The position numbers and the translations under genes were made by a program. From Collinsella sp. (GTDB lineage: Bacteria > Actinomycetota > Coriobacteriia > Coriobacteriales > Coriobacteriaceae): 64,000 bases of DNA. A model generated the notes under the pieces. That model was not told where the DNA came from, did no database searches, and saw only the letters and a program-made list of their open reading frames with translations. This document shows, piece after piece, positions 8,687-17,155 of the stretch. The stretch is taken from the NCBI GenBank assembly GCA_019414565.1, contig DXLU01000039.1, positions 1-64,000 on the forward strand. The letters are read 5' to 3'. How positions within the stretch are numbered: position 1 is the first letter of the stretch; each line of letters begins with the position of its first letter.

Positions 8687-8692
8687 ATTATA
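8687..8692 (-). promoter_or_regulatory. Predicted efp -10 box
   Basis: A perfect TATAAT on the minus strand, preceded by GTG, lies 58 nt upstream of the efp start. No good -35 is visible. Confidence 0.5.
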
Positions 8693-8725
8693 CACTTGCA
8701 GACGGCGCCTACAGCCGTGCGCATA

Positions 8726-8767
8726 AAAAGAGAACGCGGGGCGTCCGAATCGATCCGGACGCCCCGC
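8726..8767 (-). terminator. Terminator of the M24 peptidase gene
   Basis: GCGGGGCGTCCG (8736-8747) pairs perfectly with CGGACGCCCCGC (8756-8767). On the minus strand it is followed by CTTTTT. Confidence 0.85.
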
Positions 8768-8789
8768 CCCAAAAATCTATCGAAATGAG

Positions 8790-9920
8790 CTAGCAATCGA
8801 TGACGTGGAGGTCATGCGGCGTCTTGGTGAAGGGCTCGTAGCCGTTCTCGGTGACCACGCCGTAGTCCTCCAGGCGCACGCCGCCCACGCCGGGCAGGTA
8901 GACACCGGGCTCCATGGTGATAACCGAGCCAACCTCGATGATATTCTTGCTGCGGTTGAAGTTGGGCAGCTCGTGGATGTCGATACCGACGCCGTGGCCC
9001 AGACCATGGTTGTAGTAATCGCCATAGCCGGCATCGCCAATGATCTTCTTGGAAAGCTTGAAAATGTCGTTGCCCTCGACGCCCGGATGGATGGCGGCGA
9101 CGCACTCCTCGTGCGTACGGCGCACGAGCGCGTACAGGTCGAGCTGCTCCTGGGTAGGCTCGCCCATCACGACGGTGCGCGTCATGTCGGAACGATAATC
9201 GCAGTAGCCCGCGCCGTAATCCATGAGGACAAAGTCGCCCTTCTCGATCACGCGATCACTCGGGACGGCATGCGGGTTGGCGGTGTTGGGACCGCTCGCG
9301 ACGATGGAGCCAAAGGCCAGGCTGTCGGCACCGTTGGCGAACATATAGTTCTCGAGCTCGTTGCGAACCTGCTTCTCGGTCATGCCGGGCTTAATAAAGC
9401 CGAGCATATGCTGGAAGGCGGCGTCGGTGATCGACTGCGCGTGGCGCATGAGCTCGATCTCCTCGGCGTCCTTGATGGCGCGCATCTTACGGATGTCGTC
9501 ATGCATCAGCGGCAGCATGCAGGCAACGGAGCGGTCCTCCAGGCCACGCTGAATACCCTGGTAGAAATTGATCTGCATATCGTCCTCGACAGCGCAGACG
9601 CGGCACTTGTTGGCCGCGATCTTGCCGGCGACCCAACCGGGGATGGTGTCCTCGTCCATGTCGTAGACCCAGGGGCTGCCGGCGGGCGTGTTCTCCTCAA
9701 AACTGTTGAGATAGCGCGAGTCGGTATGGAACAGGCACTGGCCGGCCGTAATAAACGCAGCGTGCGGGAACTCGAAGGTGTAATCGAAGACGCCCTTCAC
9801 GCCCGTAAGCCAACGAAGGTTGGCCTCGTCGCGCACCACGATAGCGTCGTAGCCGCGCTCAGCCATCAGGGCACGAACACGCTCGATACGACCGGCAGGA
9901 CCGGCATCAAACTCAGACAT
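8790..9920 (-). CDS. M24 family Xaa-Pro peptidase
   Basis: A 376-residue cytoplasmic metallopeptidase. An N-terminal creatinase-like domain (about residues 1-130) precedes a pita-bread catalytic domain with metal-binding DYGAGYCDYRSDMTRT (first two Asp), the GLGHGVGIDIHELP segment (His) and EPGV plus the final Glu in VRLEDYG. It would cleave X-Pro dipeptides or N-terminal X-Pro bonds; whether it acts as a dipeptidase or aminopeptidase cannot be told. I chose ATG 9920 because AGGAA lies upstream; the longer frame has no family similarity. Confidence 0.92.
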   Translation of the reverse strand: MSEFDAGPAGRIERVRALMAERGYDAIVVRDEANLRWLTGVKGVFDYTFEFPHAAFITAGQCLFHTDSRYLNSFEENTPAGSPWVYDMDEDTIPGWVAGKIAANKCRVCAVEDDMQINFYQGIQRGLEDRSVACMLPLMHDDIRKMRAIKDAEEIELMRHAQSITDAAFQHMLGFIKPGMTEKQVRNELENYMFANGADSLAFGSIVASGPNTANPHAVPSDRVIEKGDFVLMDYGAGYCDYRSDMTRTVVMGEPTQEQLDLYALVRRTHEECVAAIHPGVEGNDIFKLSKKIIGDAGYGDYYNHGLGHGVGIDIHELPNFNRSKNIIEVGSVITMEPGVYLPGVGGVRLEDYGVVTENGYEPFTKTPHDLHVIDC

Positions 9921-9976
9921 GCAGATTCCTTTCTTATTGTCCTCATAAAAGCGGGACGGGCCTCGATCGAAAGATG

Positions 9977-9992
9977 GAATCGCGCGCGATTC
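9977..9992. repeat. Perfect 16-bp palindrome
   Basis: GAATCGCGCGCGATTC is fully self-complementary and lies 57 nt upstream of the peptidase start. It could be an operator or chance symmetry in GC-rich DNA. Confidence 0.4.
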
Positions 9993-10052
9993 GCAACCGA
10001 TTGGAAACCCGCCCCTCAACATGATACGAAAGACGATGTATGTCAATAAATC

Positions 10053-11162
10053 CTAGAGAAGTTCTTTGCGAGAAGCCAAGTAGGCGTGAGCATGGCGGTC
10101 GAGGACCTCGTCCTCAACGCTCGTTAGACGAATGGCGCCGAGTGCCGCGGGCAGCGGCAACATACTACGGTTCGAGCGGGCAAACTGCTGCCTGCGGAAC
10201 TCCTCGATATATGCGGCAGGCTCCAGATCGAAGGCGAGCTCCTCGATACCAAAGTCCTCCAGGCAGTCATCGACCTCAAAGACGTAATCGATATCAAAGT
10301 CACAGGCATCATGTGCTAGGCGCGCCTCAAAGCGCATGCCCTCGGACAACAGCTGGTAGGAAGGGACCTGCGACGCGGCATCGCCCAAGCAGGCGCGCAG
10401 GGTACGCTCCCCCATCTTGCCAAAATCGAGCGCATGGCGGGCGCTCGGGTTCGTGGCCATCAGTACGTCCTTGCGGGCAGTCTGAGACCACTGAACGGCA
10501 TTGACGAGCGCGACCTCCTCGCCCGCGAGAATCTCGGGAATGGTCTCGGTAAACTGATTCCAGCGGAACTTGCTGCTCGAAAGCATGGTGCCAACAAGTA
10601 CCGCATAGCCGAGCTTGAGGTCCTCGGGGTCCGCCTCGCGTACAAGGTCGAGGTCACACACGACCAAGCCCGGCTCGGGACGGAACGCGATAGCGGGAAG
10701 CGCATGCGCCGACGAGGCGACAAGCGGCTTCATGGTCGTCGCGACCGTGAGCATGGCGTCGAACGTCGTCGGCAGCAAGGCGCACTCGGTGCGACCGCAC
10801 CACTGATTGGCGCACCAGCAAACAACCGAGCAGGTCGCCGTGTCGCCGACAGCGACAACGAGATCATCGCAGGTAATGCCGTTAGCCGACAGCGCGCCAA
10901 AGACGGTATCGGCATCGACCAGCGTAGCACCGGCAGGCGAAACCTCGAGGACGAGCGGCGACACGGCAAAACCGGCGTCAACAAGTGCATGTTCGACAAC
11001 CTCGCCAAAACGCTCGGATGTGGCGTCGTTCCAAACCACCATCGCACGCTTAGGCTTGCCCACAGCCGAGGCAAACATGCGCGACAGCTCCTCGAACGCC
11101 CCCAATCCGACGCGGACATCGACACTGCGGTTTTGGAAATTGATAAGTTGACGGCGAATCAT
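10053..11162 (-). CDS. AroB-like protein, metal site lost
   Basis: A 369-residue protein with the overall layout of 3-dehydroquinate synthase: an N-terminal nucleotide-binding half beginning VDVRVGLGAFEELSR and a helical C-terminal half. Key residues are missing. The glycine loop GGGVVGD reads VAVGDTATCS. The region of the metal-binding Glu reads GYAVLVG. The NFGHTxGHA motif reads DFGKMGERT. The following HGEAVAIG motif reads LLSEGMRFEA. All three zinc ligands therefore seem absent, so DHQ synthase activity is unlikely. The start is ATG 11162, overlapping the aroK stop as ATGA. It may be a scaffold or regulator of AroK; that is speculation. Confidence 0.65.
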   Translation of the reverse strand: MIRRQLINFQNRSVDVRVGLGAFEELSRMFASAVGKPKRAMVVWNDATSERFGEVVEHALVDAGFAVSPLVLEVSPAGATLVDADTVFGALSANGITCDDLVVAVGDTATCSVVCWCANQWCGRTECALLPTTFDAMLTVATTMKPLVASSAHALPAIAFRPEPGLVVCDLDLVREADPEDLKLGYAVLVGTMLSSSKFRWNQFTETIPEILAGEEVALVNAVQWSQTARKDVLMATNPSARHALDFGKMGERTLRACLGDAASQVPSYQLLSEGMRFEARLAHDACDFDIDYVFEVDDCLEDFGIEELAFDLEPAAYIEEFRRQQFARSNRSMLPLPAALGAIRLTSVEDEVLDRHAHAYLASRKELL

Positions 11163-11692
11163 AGCAGTCCACGCTCCAAAAGCATCTCGGCACAAAGGTA
11201 GGAAACGTCCTCGAAGGACTTGTTGCGAATATCAAGGGTAATATCGGCCGCCTGGCGATACAGCGGACGGCGATGCTCAAACAAGCGCGCAGCGTGCTCG
11301 GGCGAGCGGAAATCGGGCCGGGTATCGGAGCGACGAATCTGGCGCAACGAGTCCTCAAAGTCGCCTTCGAGGTACACGCATGTACCCATCTCGTGCATCA
11401 GCTCAATGTTCACCGGCGTCTCGACGATGCCGCCCCCGCACGATACCAGCAGGCTGCGCTCGCTTTGAAGCGAACGGAGTGCCGAGGTCTCGAGCTCGCG
11501 AAAACGATCCTCGCCCTCGGTCTCAAATATCTCGGTCACCGACTTGCCGCATCGACGCACAACCAAACGATCGGTATCGATAAAACGCCGCTTGAACATA
11601 GTGCCGACGTTGCGCGCGAGCGTCGATTTGCCCGCGCCCAAAAAGCCGATAAAGAAGATTTGGTCGCAGCCGTGTTTGATGTGCTGAGACAT
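11159..11692 (-). CDS. aroK: Shikimate kinase
   Basis: A 177-residue P-loop kinase that phosphorylates shikimate. Walker A GFLGAGKST lies at residues 16-24, the shikimate-binding DTD near 39, FRELE near 63, the SCGGGIV loop near 84, and RRPLYRQAA in the lid region. It is followed in the operon by the degenerate AroB-like gene. No other shikimate-pathway genes occur in the window. Confidence 0.93.
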   Translation of the reverse strand: MSQHIKHGCDQIFFIGFLGAGKSTLARNVGTMFKRRFIDTDRLVVRRCGKSVTEIFETEGEDRFRELETSALRSLQSERSLLVSCGGGIVETPVNIELMHEMGTCVYLEGDFEDSLRQIRRSDTRPDFRSPEHAARLFEHRRPLYRQAADITLDIRNKSFEDVSYLCAEMLLERGLL

Positions 11693-11700
11693 GGCGAAAC

Positions 11701-12198
11701 CTATTCCTCGCAGGGAAGGTCGCGCAGGGCCCGGCGCTCAAAGATACGGAAGATCTGCGTGTACCACAGGTCCTGGGTTGCCTGCGGCTTGACCAGAATA
11801 GTGTCAACGCCGGCAAAATTACCGCTCCACACGTCCGTGTACAGCTGATCGCCGATCAGCACCGCCTCGTCTGCCGTGGCGCCGAGGCGCTTAAGACCCG
11901 CCTTCAAGGCAAACGGGGCGGGCTTCATGGCGTGGCTGATGGCCTCGAGTCCCAGCTCGCGTGCAGAGCTCATGACCTGATCGCGATGCCAGTTGTTGGA
12001 CACCATGCACAGCTTAAAGCCTTTGGCGCGGGCGGCGTCGAGCCAAGCGGAAACCGCAGCGGGAACCTGCTCGGTGTCGCGCGGCACCAGAGTGTTATCG
12101 CGATCGAGCAGAATGGCGCGTTTGCCGTCGGCCCACAGGGTATCAAGGTCAATGCGATCGACCGAGGCAACGTATCGTTTGGGGCTAAAAATCCTCAT
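11701..12198 (-). CDS. YqeG family HAD IIIA-type phosphatase
   Basis: A 165-residue HAD phosphatase. Motif I LLDRDNTLVPR lies near residue 30, motif II MVSNN near 65, and motif III plus IV as KPAPFALK...VLIGDQLYTDVWSGNFAGV. The substrate is unknown; the family resembles mitochondrial phosphatidylglycerophosphate phosphatases. ATG 12198 matches the conserved family start, one nt after the mltG stop. Confidence 0.88.
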   Translation of the reverse strand: MRIFSPKRYVASVDRIDLDTLWADGKRAILLDRDNTLVPRDTEQVPAAVSAWLDAARAKGFKLCMVSNNWHRDQVMSSARELGLEAISHAMKPAPFALKAGLKRLGATADEAVLIGDQLYTDVWSGNFAGVDTILVKPQATQDLWYTQIFRIFERRALRDLPCEE

Positions 12199-12199
12199 G

Positions 12200-13585
12200 C
12201 TAATTCCAAGACTGTTGATGCTCTTCGTAGGTTTGCGAGAAGTACTCCTCGTCCTGCGTAATGTAGAAATACAGGTCATCGGAGTCGGTCGGCTCAAGCG
12301 TGGCCTTGAGTGCCTCGAGCGACGGAGAGCAGATGGGCGTGGGTGGCAGGCCCTCGTGCTTATAGGTGTTATAGGGGCTATCACTCTGCAGGTCGTCGGC
12401 GGTAACCTCGCCACCGGTGACATACATCATGGTCGCATCGCTGTTGAGATAGCGCAGACCGTCGAGCTTGCCGGCAAGGCGGTTGTAGAAAACCGAGGCC
12501 ACGTGCGCACGTTGATCGGCGTTGAGGCCCTCGCGCTCAACGATAGAGGCCAAGTTAACGATGTCGTAGTCGGACATCTCCACACCGTAGCGTTCCATGA
12601 TCTTCGCCTCGCAGCTGGCAAAGTCAAGCGACTTGTACTCGGTCTTAAACTGATCGAGCATGGCGCGAATCACATCATCGGCCGTCGGCGAATCGCCCAG
12701 CGAATAGGTCTTGGGGAACAAGAAGCCCTCGAGCGAATCATTGGCCGCGCCCCTAAGGAAGCTATAGTCGTCCACGTAGTTGGAGGCCTTGGCCTGGTTG
12801 AGGAAGTCTTCCTTAGAGATGCTATTGTAGGCCTGGGCCACACGGTCGGCGACTTGATCGACCGTCAAACCCTCGGGAATCGTCAGCGCATTGGAGCCAG
12901 CGTTGGGGCCTTCCATGAGTTGCTGAACCACCTTAGTCGCGTCCATGAGCGTGGTGAACGAATAAGTACCAGGCTTGAGCGACATATCGGCGTTGAGCTT
13001 TTTCACCGCCGCATAGTAATCCTTGGGATTTTCGACGATATGGTTCTCAGAGAGAATCGAGGCGATCGTATCGCCCGAAGCACCGTCAGGAATGGTCACC
13101 GTAACCTGCTGACCAGCCGTGACATTCGAATCCTCACCGACAAAGAAGCCCTTGACGGCCGGCACGACAAAGAAAACGATCGCGACAAGCGCTAGCACGG
13201 CGACGACGACGCCGATAATCATAGGCACCGGGGAGCTTTTCTTTTGGGCACCGCGACGAGCATGCGTGTTGTAGCTCGATCGCGTGGCCGGAGCAACGCC
13301 GTGCGAACCGCGAGCGTGATGCGAATGCGATTGGGGGGCCTGTGCTCGCTGGGTAGGTGCCTGCTGCTTAAAGCGGGTACCGCCTGCAGGCTGGGCCGTA
13401 CGAGCAGTGGGCTGTCGAACCGTCCGCTGAGCAGGTTGAGCCAAACGAGAGGAGGACTGCACCGGGCGCGCGGCAGGCTGAGCTGCGCGCTGCGTCGGCT
13501 GTGCCGGACGCTGGCCAGGCTGGGCAGGGCGCGGCACAGGCTGACGTGTACGAATCGGCTGGCGCGGATCGGAAGCGCTAGGCAT
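12200..13585 (-). CDS. mltG: Endolytic transglycosylase MltG
   Basis: A 461-residue membrane protein that cleaves nascent peptidoglycan. Residues 1-110 are a Gln/Pro/Ala/Arg-rich cytoplasmic tail with degenerate QPAxR repeats. One transmembrane helix (VPMIIGVVVAVLALVAIVFF) follows. The periplasmic-side LysM-like and YceG domains contain the catalytic segment LASIVEREGLNADQR. I chose ATG 13585 because GAGGAGG lies upstream; it overlaps ruvX by 8 nt. The long basic, Pro-rich tail is far longer than in Gram-negative MltG and may bind partners. Confidence 0.93.
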   Translation of the reverse strand: MPSASDPRQPIRTRQPVPRPAQPGQRPAQPTQRAAQPAARPVQSSSRLAQPAQRTVRQPTARTAQPAGGTRFKQQAPTQRAQAPQSHSHHARGSHGVAPATRSSYNTHARRGAQKKSSPVPMIIGVVVAVLALVAIVFFVVPAVKGFFVGEDSNVTAGQQVTVTIPDGASGDTIASILSENHIVENPKDYYAAVKKLNADMSLKPGTYSFTTLMDATKVVQQLMEGPNAGSNALTIPEGLTVDQVADRVAQAYNSISKEDFLNQAKASNYVDDYSFLRGAANDSLEGFLFPKTYSLGDSPTADDVIRAMLDQFKTEYKSLDFASCEAKIMERYGVEMSDYDIVNLASIVEREGLNADQRAHVASVFYNRLAGKLDGLRYLNSDATMMYVTGGEVTADDLQSDSPYNTYKHEGLPPTPICSPSLEALKATLEPTDSDDLYFYITQDEEYFSQTYEEHQQSWN

Positions 13586-14006
13586 GCGAGACCTCCTCGT
13601 TTTTACGATCAAGCCACGTCTGCAAAAACAGGCTGGCGGCAATCATGTCAATCTTGCCCCTCATCTGCTTTTCGTTGAGGCCCTGCTCGCGCAGGATACG
13701 CTTGGCCTCTTGCGAGGACAGGCGCTCGTCCTCAAACTCCAACGGAAGATCGAGCTCGTCGGCAATCTTTTGCGCAACAGCGGCAACACGCTCGGCCTGG
13801 GGACCGGGCTCACCGGCCATGGTCAGGGGACGCCCACTTACCAGGATATCGGGCTCATAGTCCTCGACCAGATAGCGGAACGTCTTGGCCATACCGGTGA
13901 CCTCTGCAGCCGGGAGCACCTTGACAGGCATCGCCATCTTGCCATCACGGCTCGAGACGGCGATGCCGATCCTGGTCTCCCCTATGTCCAGCGCAAGCGC
14001 GACCAC
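13578..14006 (-). CDS. ruvX: RuvX/YqgF Holliday junction resolvase-like nuclease
   Basis: A 142-residue RNase H-fold protein. It has the family markers LALDIGETRIGIAVS at the start, VSGRPLTMAGEPGPQA in the middle and FEDERLSS with acidic residues. It takes part in pre-16S rRNA 5' processing or DNA resolution. The start codon is GTG 14006. It lies between alaS and mltG, a widely conserved order. Confidence 0.93.
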   Translation of the reverse strand: MVALALDIGETRIGIAVSSRDGKMAMPVKVLPAAEVTGMAKTFRYLVEDYEPDILVSGRPLTMAGEPGPQAERVAAVAQKIADELDLPLEFEDERLSSQEAKRILREQGLNEKQMRGKIDMIAASLFLQTWLDRKNEEVSHA

Positions 14007-14023
14007 AGCGACTACCTAGATTC

Positions 14024-16681
14024 TTAGGCGCCGAGCGCGGTCTTAGCGGCCGCGAGGGCATCGGCGATGCCGGCGGCATTCTTGCCACCGGCCTGGGCCA
14101 TGTTGGGACGGCCGCCACCGCGACCGTCGACCAGGCCCGCGATCTGCTTGATCACGTTACCGGCGTGGAAACCGGCCTTGACGGCGTCATCGGAGCCGGC
14201 GGCGAGCAGGGCCGGGGTGCCCTTCTCGGTCACGCTGGCGACGACGCAGGCGACAGGACCGGCGACCTTCTGGTGCACGGTATCCCAGACGTTGCGCAGG
14301 TCGGCAGCCTCAAGGCCCTGGAGCTCAGCGACGACGAGCTTGTAGCCGTCGAGCTCAACGGCGCCCTCGATGGCGCTGGAGATAGCGTCGGAGGAGCCAC
14401 CGGTCAGCGCCTTCTTGAGCTTGTTGGAAGTCTCGCGCAGCTCGGCCTGCAAGTTCTCCACGCGGGCGGGAACCTCATCCACGCGGCACTTGAGCGCAGC
14501 AGCGGCGGCGTCGACGAGCGCCAGACGGTCGGCCATGTAGTCGAGAGCACCCTTAGAGGTCACGGCCTCAATACGGCGGACGTTGGAGCCCGTAGAGGAC
14601 TCGGAAATGATCTTGAACAGGCCGATCTCGGCGGTGTTGGCAGCGTGCGTGCCACCGCAGAGTTCGCGGGAGAACGGCTGGTCCTCGGCGCCCACGGAGA
14701 CAACGCGGACGACGTCGCCATACTTCTCACCAAACAGGGCGACAGCACCGGCGGACTTGGCCTCGTCAATGCCCATGACGCGGGTCAAGACCGGCTTGGA
14801 GGCGAAGATCTGCTGGTTGACCAGGTCCTCGACAGCCTTGAGCTGCTCGGAGGACAGGGCCTCGAAGTGCGTGAAGTCAAAGCGCAGGTGCTCAGGCGTC
14901 ACCAGCGAGCCGGCCTGGGACACATGCTCGCCCAGGACCTGCTTAAGCGCGGCGTCGAGCAGGTGCGTGGCGGTGTGGTTGCGGCGCAGGAAGCCACGGC
15001 GCTCGGCGTCAAGCGTGGCGGTCACAGCGGCACCGACAGTCAGCGTGCCATCGACAACGTGCGCGACGTGGGCATACAGACCGTTGTGGTTCTTGGTGTC
15101 GGCAACGGTCAGAACAACGCCCTCGGCGGAAAGCTTGCCGGCATCGCCTTGCTGGCCACCCATCTCGGCATAGAACGGGGTGCGGTCGAGAACGACCTCG
15201 ACGTCCTCGCCGGCGGCAGCGGACTCGACGGACTCGCCGTTGCGCACGATGGCAACAACCTTGGCGCCTACGATCACATCGTTGTCATAGCCGTCGAACT
15301 CGGTCGCGGCAACCTTGTCGGAAAGCTCGACCCACACGTCATTGAAGCTGCCCCAGGCATCGCCCTTAGCGTTGGCGCGAGCGCGGGCCTTCTGGTCCTC
15401 CATGCAGGCGGTGAAACCGTCCATGTCGACGTCGTGGCCAGCAGCGCCGGCAATCTCGACGGTCAGGTCGATGGGGAAACCAAAGGTGTCGTGCAGCTTA
15501 AAGGCAACGTCGCCCGGAAGGACAGCGCCGTCGGCGAGCGCGGCCAGGGCCTCGTCAAGGTAAATGCGGCCGTTGTCGAGCGTCGTTGAGAAACGCTCCT
15601 CCTCGGAGGCGACGATGCCCTTAACGAGCGCGACGTTCTTGAGCAGCTCGGGATAAGCCTCGCCCATCTGAGCGTTGACCTCGTCGATGAACTTGGTCAG
15701 GAAGGCGCCCTCGATGCCCAGCAGACGACCGTGGAACACGGCACGGCGGAGCAGGCGGCGAAGGACGTACTCGCGACCCTCGTTGCCGGGCAGGATGCCG
15801 TCGGAGATCATAAAGTCGACGGCACGGGAGTGGTCGGCGATGATGCGCAGGGAGCGGCTGGCACCGGAGTAATCGTCGGCGTCATAGGTCTTGCCGCTGA
15901 TCTTCTCACCGAGCTTGATGAGGTGCTGCATCAGATCGCCGTCGTAGTTAGCAGTCTTGTGCTGCATGATAGCGGCCATGCGCTCCAGACCCATGCCCGT
16001 ATCGAGGTTGCGGTGCGGCAGCTCCGGCATGGAGCCGTCCTCCTGGCGGTCGTACTGGGTAAACACGAGGTTCCAGAACTCAAGGAAGCGGTCGCAGTCG
16101 CAGCCAGGCTTGCAGTCGGGGCTGCCGCAACCGACCTCCTCGCCCATGTCAAAGTAGATCTCGGAGCACGGACCGCAGGGGCCGGTGGGGCCAGCGGCCC
16201 AGAAGTTGTCGTCCTCGCCCAGGCGGGAGATGTGATCCTCGGCAACGCCCAGAGAGCGCCACACGTCGTGGGTCTCGTCGTCTTCGGTAAAGACGGTGAA
16301 GTACAGGCGGTCGAGCGGCAGCTTGAACTCCTTGGTGATGAGCTCAAAGGCCCAAGCGCAGGCCTGCTGCTTGGAGACGCCGCCAAAGGAGAAGTCGCCG
16401 AGCATCTCAAAGAAGGACAGGTGACGGCCGTCCTCGCCGATGCAGTCGATGTCGTTGGTGCGGACACACTTCTGGCAGGAGATCGCGCCGATCTCCTTCA
16501 TGGTCTTCTTGCCCTGGTAGTACTCCTTAAACTGGTTCATGCCGGCGTTGGCAAGCAGCAGCGAAGGATCGTCGGGGACGAGGGACGAAGAAGGATAGAG
16601 CTTAAGACCGCGCTCCTCAAAGAAGTTGAGGAACTTGGAGCGAATCTCGGCCGTAGTCATTGACGGGTAGTCAGCACTCAT
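14024..16681 (-). CDS. alaS: Alanyl-tRNA synthetase
   Basis: An 885-residue class II synthetase that charges tRNA-Ala. It begins with MTTAEIRSKFLNFFEERG, followed by the catalytic core with GMNQFK. The editing domain has the zinc-binding HTATHLLDAALK and CGGTHAANT motifs, and the C-Ala domain ends with GGRPNMAQAGG. ATG 16681 is preceded by GAGGAG at slightly long spacing. It has its own promoter and lies downstream of a strong terminator, so it probably heads the alaS-ruvX-mltG-yqeG-aroK-aroB transcript. Confidence 0.97.
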   Translation of the reverse strand: MSADYPSMTTAEIRSKFLNFFEERGLKLYPSSSLVPDDPSLLLANAGMNQFKEYYQGKKTMKEIGAISCQKCVRTNDIDCIGEDGRHLSFFEMLGDFSFGGVSKQQACAWAFELITKEFKLPLDRLYFTVFTEDDETHDVWRSLGVAEDHISRLGEDDNFWAAGPTGPCGPCSEIYFDMGEEVGCGSPDCKPGCDCDRFLEFWNLVFTQYDRQEDGSMPELPHRNLDTGMGLERMAAIMQHKTANYDGDLMQHLIKLGEKISGKTYDADDYSGASRSLRIIADHSRAVDFMISDGILPGNEGREYVLRRLLRRAVFHGRLLGIEGAFLTKFIDEVNAQMGEAYPELLKNVALVKGIVASEEERFSTTLDNGRIYLDEALAALADGAVLPGDVAFKLHDTFGFPIDLTVEIAGAAGHDVDMDGFTACMEDQKARARANAKGDAWGSFNDVWVELSDKVAATEFDGYDNDVIVGAKVVAIVRNGESVESAAAGEDVEVVLDRTPFYAEMGGQQGDAGKLSAEGVVLTVADTKNHNGLYAHVAHVVDGTLTVGAAVTATLDAERRGFLRRNHTATHLLDAALKQVLGEHVSQAGSLVTPEHLRFDFTHFEALSSEQLKAVEDLVNQQIFASKPVLTRVMGIDEAKSAGAVALFGEKYGDVVRVVSVGAEDQPFSRELCGGTHAANTAEIGLFKIISESSTGSNVRRIEAVTSKGALDYMADRLALVDAAAAALKCRVDEVPARVENLQAELRETSNKLKKALTGGSSDAISSAIEGAVELDGYKLVVAELQGLEAADLRNVWDTVHQKVAGPVACVVASVTEKGTPALLAAGSDDAVKAGFHAGNVIKQIAGLVDGRGGGRPNMAQAGGKNAAGIADALAAAKTALGA

Positions 16682-16727
16682 AGAGGGAATCTCCTCGGTT
16701 TCACATCGAAACAGTTCAAACGTAACG

Positions 16728-16755
16728 ATATTACCATCCCACCGCGCCTGTGCAA
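16728..16755 (-). promoter_or_regulatory. Predicted alaS promoter
   Basis: On the minus strand TTGCAC (16750-16755) and TAATAT (16728-16733) are 16 bp apart. The -35 box abuts the T tract of the upstream terminator. No T-box sequence is visible in the leader. Confidence 0.6.
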
Positions 16756-16783
16756 AAAAGAGGGCCGCCAAACAGCGACCCTC
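16754..16783 (-). terminator. Strong terminator upstream of alaS
   Basis: GAGGGTCGC and GCGGCCCTC pair over 9 bp with one G-T wobble across a 6-nt loop, followed on the minus strand by six T. It ends minus-strand transcription that has run past the AI-2E permease gene and antisense to the small plus-strand gene at 16910. Confidence 0.85.
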
Positions 16784-16852
16784 CAGCGAAAGTGCACGTT
16801 ATTATGGTCTGTCAAATACTTTGAAAAAAATGATTTTGGTAAAATTTCATAT

Positions 16853-16916
16853 AAGAATCGTCCGGAAGGAGCGATAGATGAATAAAGAATCGTCCGGAAG
16901 GAGCGATCGATGAATA
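16853..16916 (+). repeat. Tandem 32-bp repeat over a translation start
   Basis: Bases 16853-16884 and 16885-16916 are identical except for one position (A16876 versus C16908). Each copy contains GGAAGGAGCGAT followed by GATGAATA, so the repeat duplicates a ribosome site plus start codon. Confidence 0.9.
16878..16913 (+). CDS. Leader peptide MNKESSGRSDR
   Basis: The first repeat copy supplies AAGGAG and an ATG at 16878. Its reading frame runs 11 codons through the second copy's ribosome site and ends in a TGA that overlaps the next start codon as ATGA. The arrangement predicts translational coupling to the membrane protein gene. It may be an accident of the duplication. Confidence 0.45.
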   Translation: MNKESSGRSDR

Positions 16917-17149
16917 GCAAACGGTTTGTCGTGAATGCACTAACCTCAGTAGCCCTTTTAGCAATCTTCGCTTACTCGAGCTGGTATGTGAACCAGCCGA
17001 GATTTGGCTACGCATTGTACGCAGTAACATCTGGCGATAAAGCGTATTACACCCTAAGCGCAATTGACACCATCTTTTTCTATGTGGCTGGCCCCTTATC
17101 AATCGCTTTGATCGCGTTTATTGCTATTTACAACATCAAGAAACGCTAA
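16910..17149 (+). CDS. Small two-helix membrane protein, unknown function
   Basis: A 79-residue protein I do not recognise. It has two predicted membrane helices, about residues 8-27 (VNALTSVALLAIFAYSSWYV) and 52-75 (DTIFFYVAGPLSIALIAFIA), and a basic C-terminus IKKR. AAGGAG is well placed before ATG 16910. The gene is more AT-rich than its neighbours and is the only plus-strand gene in the surrounding minus-strand run, which suggests separate acquisition. An AT-rich stretch with TTGAAA and TAAAAT lies upstream, but promoter spacing is poor. It is tail-to-tail with the permease gene, 6 nt away. Confidence 0.65.
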   Translation: MNSKRFVVNALTSVALLAIFAYSSWYVNQPRFGYALYAVTSGDKAYYTLSAIDTIFFYVAGPLSIALIAFIAIYNIKKR

Positions 17150-17155
17150 CAGGGC

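Noticed and set aside
16682..16760. T-box leader upstream of alaS
   Set aside because: The terminator lies upstream of a good promoter rather than after it, and no GGTGG-type T-box core or specifier stem is visible.
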